This document shows, in pieces, positions 57,561-64,000 of a DNA stretch of 64,000 nucleotides. The notes under the pieces were generated by a model. That model searched no databases. It was given only the letters and a program-made list of their open reading frames with translations, and had not been told where the DNA came from. The DNA is from Tanypteryx hageni (taxonomy: Eukaryota; Arthropoda; Insecta; Odonata; Petaluridae). Each line of letters opens with the position of its first letter. The stretch's first letter is position 1. The stretch lies in NCBI GenBank assembly GCA_028673005.1, contig CM054118.1:61561401-61625400 (forward strand). The letters are read 5' to 3'. The position numbers were made by a program, and so were the translations under genes.

Positions 57561-59258
57561 TATGGCAATGAAGCAGTTGTAGTGTGGAGGAAGAAAGGGC
57601 GACAGCTTGTGTTTTATATTAAATATATTTCGTTATTTATAGGGAAGACTCGAGACTTATTTCCTTTACTCTCTCCCCTCTCCTCTGCCCCTCCTCTCTC
57701 CACTTGCACCCCCCACGGTCTTGCTATAGGGTGGGGAGACATCATTTCTAGATTCTCCGAGGGAGGATTTACTGGTTTCCTCGGTGCGGGGGTGGGGCTT
57801 CAGTAAGTCTTCCTTCCTTCTTGTCTCACCCTCCAGAGAGGGTCTGCGCTCCTTTTGGAGGTATGCGAGAGGGGTCTTAAGGGAAAAAGGGTGATGATGG
57901 GATGTGCATAAGGGGATGGAGGTATTGGGAGAACCAGGATTTTTTAATGGTGCCACTATAGAGCTTTGTGCCTATGAATATAAGTTTGCATAGGTGTGTG
58001 TGTGTGTGTGAATACATACATGGGTGTGTATGTATGTACATATAGATAGAGTAAATGTAAGAAAGGAAAGTGGTTTGATATGGTGAGATATGTGACCGAG
58101 TTGGAGGATAAAACATTGATCATGCTGTGAAGAGGATATGGAAGAATGAGGTAGTTTTTAAAGGATAGGGTAGTAGGGAGGTAGAGTGGGAGGGAAGAGA
58201 AATTGGGTGCAGAGAGGATGATTGATATTAAAGAGGAAGATACTTCGACGAGAAGTACCTGGGAAAAGATTTAAATTACTCTAAAATTGTCGAGACAATG
58301 AAGGCAAAGAATTGAAAATACAGTTCTTTTGTTCTAATGCAACATAGATGGGGTTGCCGAAGTTGACGGGTTTGATGAAAACGAATAACGAAACATAAAT
58401 TAGGTCGAATATCACATTACTTTTCTAAATGATAAGTAGTGTCGCAATGAGTCGATGGTAATAATGTAATAGGTTAACATGATAATGAAATTGAAACATA
58501 TATTTGGTTTTAGTGTGGCGTTAAATTATTGTATCTTAGTTTGATTTAAACTTAAAGTCGATAATATCATATTAAAATTTCATTTGTCAGTCACTCCGAG
58601 ATCCGTGTTTAACTTTAGCTAAGTATTGTGTTTTAGCATCTTTACATGAGTCTCACATTCACCGACAGATTTAAACTTTTGTACGTGACAGAGCGAAATT
58701 GATATATTTTAGTTTTCCATCTTATTAAACGTTACGTTTCGACTTTAAAATTGCCAGCTTAGGTTTTATAGAGACAAATAAACAGAATCAAAAGTTTTAT
58801 TAACGTGCATCAGAAGTGTAGACATATTTATTTAATGTTCGTATAAATTCTTCTGGCTCCACAGCACACGTAAACCAGGAGAAAACATATTTTGGTCAGA
58901 TTTAGTATCTCTGTTGATCGGTAAATCTTGAACAATGACGAGTAAAATTTATTGCATGTTTATGAATACATTTCATTGAAGCTCTTTGGTGCATTAAAAT
59001 ATGTTACACCATCATATTTAACGCATTCTCTAAAATTCTTTGTGTAATTCTCATAAAGATATTAATCGAGAAACGTAAAAATCATCGCACGTAATTGCTT
59101 CCCGCAAATATATAGTATTTTTTTACATTTATTGGAAGGAAATTTCATGAAAATATCATTCTTAAAAATCTATTCGAGTTAATTTTTATAATTTACTAAT
59201 TGATGTCGAATCGAAAAAATATCTTTGACTGATATCACTTTTAAAATCAAAGCGATTA
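57561..59258. other. No gene seen
   Basis: CT/GA-rich patches (57660-57900), a short GT run near 57992, then AT-rich DNA. No supportable coding region. Confidence 0.45.
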
Positions 59259-59600
59259 ATATTCAACCAAATTGGGATGGCGGAGTGGTTAGAGCGTTGA
59301 CCTTCTACGCAGGTCCCAGGTTCGAATCCGGTGGAGGTCGGATTTTTCAACCTGGGATCGTCCCGTTTCCTACTAATGTCCTTTTAGGAGACCGGGCATG
59401 CCAGTGCTCCGTCCTTCGGAAGGGACGTTAAGCAGTTGTCCCCCTTAGTGCTCTTCGTAAAGAGTAGGCTAATGCCGGCACCGGGTTTCCCTCCTCCTTT
59501 GTGTGTGTGTGTGTTCATTGTGGAAGGAGTTATGGCTATAATTATCCAAGTGATTGATTAGCCACAAATACAAACGAACAAACATTCGACCAAATTGGGA
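59259..59600 (+). mobile_element. tRNA-derived SINE with 19-bp target-site duplications
   Basis: The element body is about 59278-59581. Its head is tRNA-like, with A box TGGCGGAGTGG at 59278 and B box GGTTCGAATCC at 59319-59329. The body contains GTCCTTCGGAAGGGACGTTA, a central-domain-like motif, and a (GT)n run at about 59502-59513. The flanks ATATTCAACCAAATTGGGA (59259-59277) and ACATTCGACCAAATTGGGA (59582-59600) match at 17 of 19 positions and are the target-site duplications. The 68-codon frame across it is meaningless. Such elements are transcribed by pol III and mobilised by LINE enzymes. Confidence 0.9.
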
Positions 59601-60623
59601 GTATAAAATTTCAGTTTTCCTCTAACTTACTTTAATTACGATTTCTATTCTTCAATTTATATACGGTGTATATGGAATAATGTTTTTTCAAATGTCATTA
59701 TGATCGGAAAAAAATCAATCTGTAGAAATAGCAATATCCAACGACCTGGATTAATAAATCATTACTTCTTCGTAGCGACAACTTGCAGAGAAATTAATCT
59801 GAAAATACTTTTGATAGCTGCAAATCAGTCGATCGATCGACCTTCATGACTGACTGGGTATAATCGAGGCGATTTATAATCCGAAATGAATTGGAAATAT
59901 TGGAAAGCGAAATAAATTCCAAGTAGGAATTCGAAATAAAATTGTTTTTCCCTTGAAAGACTTGCCACGCGGCTTCGAGTGAATGGAAGAATAGAAATTA
60001 GGGCATATCTGAAAGGAATATGCGGCGATAATTCAATTTCGAGGCCGCATCGTTTCTCTTATAAGTCACATACCTCTCTCGAGACAATGTCACTCGCTTA
60101 AATCCTATTTTAACGGTTCTGTTATTTATTAAAAGTCATGTGCGAAGACTATTTACAACTGAATTTCAACAGTTCCATCTATCTATAGGTTCTCTTAAAC
60201 ACGCATATGGTTCTTCATAACCTTTCTATTGCTATAGGAGATACCTGAGATAATAATTAACGTTTTTAAATTTATGTTTTTAAGAGCTTATTTTTTAGTT
60301 TGTTTTGGCCACTTGACTTGCTCGACAATTCTATTCTGAATTAAACAGCAAGTGTACTTAAAATGCAGAAAATCCGGAAACCCGGTACCCAGAAAAACTT
60401 TTTAGGGCCATCTTGACGTAGCACTGAGAATCGGGACAAATCCCGTAAAACTGGAACGCCTGTTTATCCCATCCTAATGTCAAATCTTATCTATCCCTCT
60501 TGCATGCCCAAATTTCTCTTTCGTTCTCCTTCTTAAGTCTTGTATTGGTTTCCTTAAGACCAATAACCACATGATGGTACCTTTGTTTCGTGTTATATGA
60601 AGGAAATTGTGCTAAATTATATT
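59601..60623. other. No gene seen
   Basis: AT-rich sequence. CCGGAAACCCGGTACCC near 60377 recalls the CCCGGG-rich hAT termini elsewhere but has no partner. Confidence 0.4.
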
Positions 60624-60631
60624 CGTGGAAT

Positions 60632-60965
60632 CAGTGGCTTAGCAATAGGATAACCAAACGCCTCGAACCCTGGCTCCCGGAGGGAAGGGAGAGGGGGCTC
60701 GAATTTTTTCGAATATAGAAAAAATAAAGCTTTTGTCAGAGATTTCTCCTTTTTTGTCCTAATTTCCGAATGACTTTCCAGTTAATCATTATTTTTGGAC
60801 AGAGTAATTTAAAAATGCGTCTTTTCAGCATATTACTGATAATTGATTAATATTGGCAGGTTTTACAAGGGTTTTTAGTTTTAATTTAACATACGTATTT
60901 GTTGGATGAGGAGGACCATCGATAATATTTTGCCGCTGGTCCTTCCGCTCGTAGTTACGCCATTG
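60632..60965. mobile_element. Non-autonomous hAT element, 334 bp
   Basis: The left end CAGTGGCTTAGCAATAGGA and the reverse-complement right end CAATGGCGTAACTACGAG are related inverted termini. Flanking 8-mers are CGTGGAAT (60624-60631) and CGTGGAAC (60966-60973), a 7/8 match. No coding sequence was recognised. Confidence 0.8.
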
Positions 60966-60973
60966 CGTGGAAC

Positions 60974-62038
60974 CGAAAATAATTTTCACGTCAAACGATA
61001 TTTTCGTATTGTCAGTATCATTGTTAATTTGGCCATCATATACTGAAAAATAACAGCAAGGGAACGGATCGAGCATAGATTTTGTGTCAAGCAGTCTTTC
61101 ATCTTATCCTTTTTAGCATTAAGTGCTCTTTCTCTTGTATTATTGAGGGAAAAAATCCATAAATTGGCCCAAAATGTACGTAATGAAGAATGTTTTTTTT
61201 AAAACAGTAATATCACGTTCTCCTCGGACACGACAATTTTTCCCCCTCGTCTCACTCTACGAACGATTAACAGACGGATTATTTTTTATGCAATTCCTGG
61301 ATACAAACCATTTTCTAACAGACTACCTCCCGCGTTAGGGTCGACAATGCAGGGCGGAAAGTCAGCGGCGGGCATTCATCGAAACAAAGAGGGAAAGGTA
61401 GGTGGCAGCACTGCGGAGTGGGTCGTCCCTATTTCTTAAAAAAAGCGGTCGAATGAGATGGACGGAGGGATGCGCCGAGGGGAAAGATCGAAGAAAGAGG
61501 AAGACCGCGGGAGACCAACAAACCAATTCCACGGGAATTCTTTAAATCGGTCGCAATTGAGCTGGAATGAAACCGAAATCTTTAGTTCCTCGCAACGCAG
61601 ACACATTCAGAAGGCCTGAAAACGGCGCGGAGGGTTGGAAAGTGAAATGACGACGCCGTAATGGGGGGGGGGGGGGGAGGACTATTCTCTTCTCTCGGCT
61701 AATCGAAAATTTCGATGCCACCGACATCGTAAAAGGACGAGGAGGGATGTTGGACCCATGTCAATTTCTTCGGGCTGGCCGTGAGAAGGCGACAAAAATA
61801 AAAAGAGGCATTGCTTACCGATTCGAATTTTAAAACTGCTCAAAATGGTCGAAATTGGGGAAAAAATTATTTCGGATATATTATTTTGGAACGGAACTTT
61901 GATTGCGGAGCATTATAACATAAGATTGGGGTGCGATGGGAAATTTACGATTGTAACTGTGTTTGGTGCACATGATGTCAGAACGCCATGGCAATGTCTC
62001 CAAATTTTTACTTTCTTCATGCATAGTATAGTTCATTT
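60974..62038. other. No gene; GC-rich patch and poly-G run
   Basis: The 61330-61800 region is GC-richer and contains a run of 15 G (61663-61677). No exon was recognised. Confidence 0.4.
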
Positions 62039-64000
62039 TTACTTTCTCCATACATAGTACAGGGAAGATACATATTGTTTTCATGAAAAAAATCGATTTG
62101 GAGATTTCAACGGAAATACACGTTTTGAGGTCCCTAGAACACATTTTGACTATTTTCTCGATGATGTCTGTCTGTGTGTATGCGATAGGAATTTTGTGGA
62201 CGCTCTAACTCAAAAACTATTAATCAGATCAACGCGAAATTTTACATTTGACATTTTTATTCAAGGTCCAAGAGTTGCTTGGTGGATATTCACTCTTTTC
62301 ACTTACCTATCCGTTTTTTTTTTCAAATATTTGCCGTAATATTTGATCAATGTAAAACATCATCGGAATAGGAAATTTATGTTTCTATAACTTTTGTTCG
62401 AAACATTTTCCCATATAATGAGATATTTTTAAAACTATATTTTTTAGCTGTCACCACCATATCACGTAGAGGCAACTTTTGTAAGCACTTTACGCTTAGT
62501 CATGTCTGACAATTAATAACGCTCCTTTTTATTACTTTGTCCATGCGCGAAGTATAGAGAAAGAATTGTTTTCATGAAAAAAATCGAATTCGAGATTTCA
62601 ACGGAAATACATGTTTTAAGGTCCCCTGAACACGTTTTGACTATTTTATCGATGATGTCTGTGTGTGTGTCTGTCAGTCAGTCTCTGTCAGTCTGTCTGT
62701 ATGTATGTGATAGATTTTTGTGGGCGCTCTAACTCAAAAACTATTAATCAGGTCAACGCGAAATTTTATATTTAACATTTTTATAAAATTTAAAAGAACT
62801 GATTAGTTTTTGGTAAAAATCGGTCAACCGGAAATGGGTGTTTACTCTTGTCACTTATCCGTTATTTTGAAATATTTGCTTTAATATTTTTTTTATTGTA
62901 AATATGTTAGGAATAAAAGTTGAAAGAAATTTTATTTTCTACAACCTTTGTTTGATACATTTTCCATATAATGCATTTTTTAAGAGATATCTTATATTTT
63001 TAGCTGCCACCACCACGCCACCTACCGAAGACTATTGTTAACAATTGACGCTTAGTTGCATCTTAGTAGCGCTCCTTTTTCTTTTATTAATCGTCAACCG
63101 GAAGTAAATATTGACAACGAGCTAACAACATGTAATTTGCCATATAAATATGGAGAAAATCATGTGTTGCCCACATCAGTTTATTCTTAATTGTTTTAGC
63201 TTCGTGGCTATATCTAATATCAGAAGGCCACAGTGTAAGTTTATGTCTGTCCTTTTTAAGGTCTTTGAATTTTTCTCGCAGTTCCTTAAAATATTTATTA
63301 TCATTTATCCTATTTGGAATTTTTAGAAATATTACTGGTATGGAGAAATTCATGTGTTGGCCACATGAGATTTTTTTACCAAACGGCAACCGAAAGATAT
63401 ATAGCTGCCTCAGCGTTGCCAGAAGGTAATGATTTAAGGAAGGGAATTCGAGAAAATTTTCAAACTTTTGGAAGATTTGGATTGATTCCCTCGTAAAAAT
63501 CAATAAAAATCAAATATTTTAGCCCGCCGTTGTCGTAGGTTTTTCTTCCCCTGTCAACGGGAAAACGTACGAACCAATTTTTATTTTCTCCATACGTAGT
63601 ATAGGGGAAGGTATTGTTTTCATGAAAAAAATCGACTTTGAGATTTCAACGGAAATACACGTTTTGAGGTCCCGTGAACACGTTTTGACCATTTAATCGA
63701 TGATGTCTGTGTGTGTGTGATAGCTTTTTGTGAGTGTTCTAACTCAAAATCTATTAATCAGGTCAACGCAAAATTTTATATTTAACATTTTATAAAAGTT
63801 TGAAGATCTGACTAGTTTTTGGTAATAATCGGTCCACCGGAAGTGGGTGTTTACTCTTGTCACTTATCCGTTATTTTGAAATATTTGCTTTAACATTAGA
63901 TGAATGTAAAAATGTATTGGAATAAAGGTTGTAGGAAATTTTATTTTCTACAACCTTTGTTTGAAACATTTTTCCATATAATGCATTGTTTGAGAGATAT
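62039..64000 (+). repeat. Head-to-tail array of the inverted-repeat family
   Basis: Three units in the same orientation start at about 62039, 62535 and 63585. Each shows CTCCATA, then GTTTTCATGAAAAAAATCGA, GAGATTTCAACGGAAATACA and GTCTGTGTGTG. Unit 1 lacks the 3' part. Unit 2 has an extra terminus-like AAATATGGAGAAAATCATG (about 63145) before the rest of the unit. Unit 3 runs off the window. They share the sequence of 3231-3936. The 138-codon minus-strand frame at 63087-63503 is not preserved in other copies, so I do not call it a gene. Confidence 0.85.

Noticed and set aside
63087..63503. 138-codon minus-strand frame inside the repeat array
   Set aside because: The corresponding stretches in the copies at 2.2 and 3.9 kb contain stops, so the frame is not conserved in the family.

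Overview
The window looks like a non-coding, transposon-rich stretch of an animal nuclear genome, most likely an arthropod and probably an insect. I base this on low overall GC, long microsatellites, eukaryotic tRNA-Pro genes with pol III T-run terminators, a CR1/Jockey-like LINE with a short-hexamer 3' tail, tRNA-derived SINEs and many hAT-type DNA transposons. There are no bacterial-style operons. The only protein gene I can support as intact is the 978-codon retrotransposon polyprotein at 49515-52451 (minus). No host protein gene was recognised; most long open frames lie in low-complexity CT/GA tracts or are antisense shadows.

Layout: 0-4 kb holds a large inverted repeat (arms 2174-2955 and 3231-3936) whose spacer carries a second repeat family. 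4.5-4.9 kb is an internally deleted hAT element with a transposase C-terminus. 6.6-7.6 kb is a degenerate tandem array. 10.6-10.9 kb is a GAACGAGC palindromic cluster. 11.8-13.5 kb is a SINE next to a 1.46-kb hAT-like element. 15.3-16.3 kb is a polypyrimidine block with a 15-bp minisatellite, followed by a long palindrome at 16.5 kb. 18.1-21 kb holds three intact tRNA-Pro genes and two relics, with a hAT MITE among them. 25.1-25.7 kb is a MULE-like remnant with mirrored terminal repeats, followed by a perfect 34-bp hairpin. 27.7-28.5 kb is a second degenerate array, and 30.2-30.6 kb an exact-length 190-bp tandem duplication. 34-35.2 kb holds a hAT MITE and a LINE relic. 35.7-39.2 kb is CT/GA-rich and includes another hAT element (37.3-38.0 kb). 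40.2 kb carries a retroelement 3' tail, and 41.5-43.9 kb a 2.4-kb hAT with perfect target-site duplications and a broken transposase. 44.4-47.2 kb holds a tRNA-Pro relic from a segmental duplication, an intact tRNA-Pro and another hAT MITE. 49.4-52.5 kb is the LINE. 55.9-57.2 kb is a second copy of the retroelement tail with a nested insertion. 59.3-59.6 kb is a SINE with long target-site duplications, 60.6-61.0 kb another hAT element, and 62.0-64.0 kb a head-to-tail array of the family that forms the inverted repeat at 2-4 kb.

The functional content is therefore four intact tRNA-Pro genes (two UGG, two CGG), surrounded by mobile DNA. The most informative signals are structural: seven hAT-type insertions readable from 8-bp target-site duplications, a MULE remnant with three mirrored subterminal motifs at each end, and repeat families that nest in each other. 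All coordinates come from reading the sequence by eye; no alignment, folding or database search was run.
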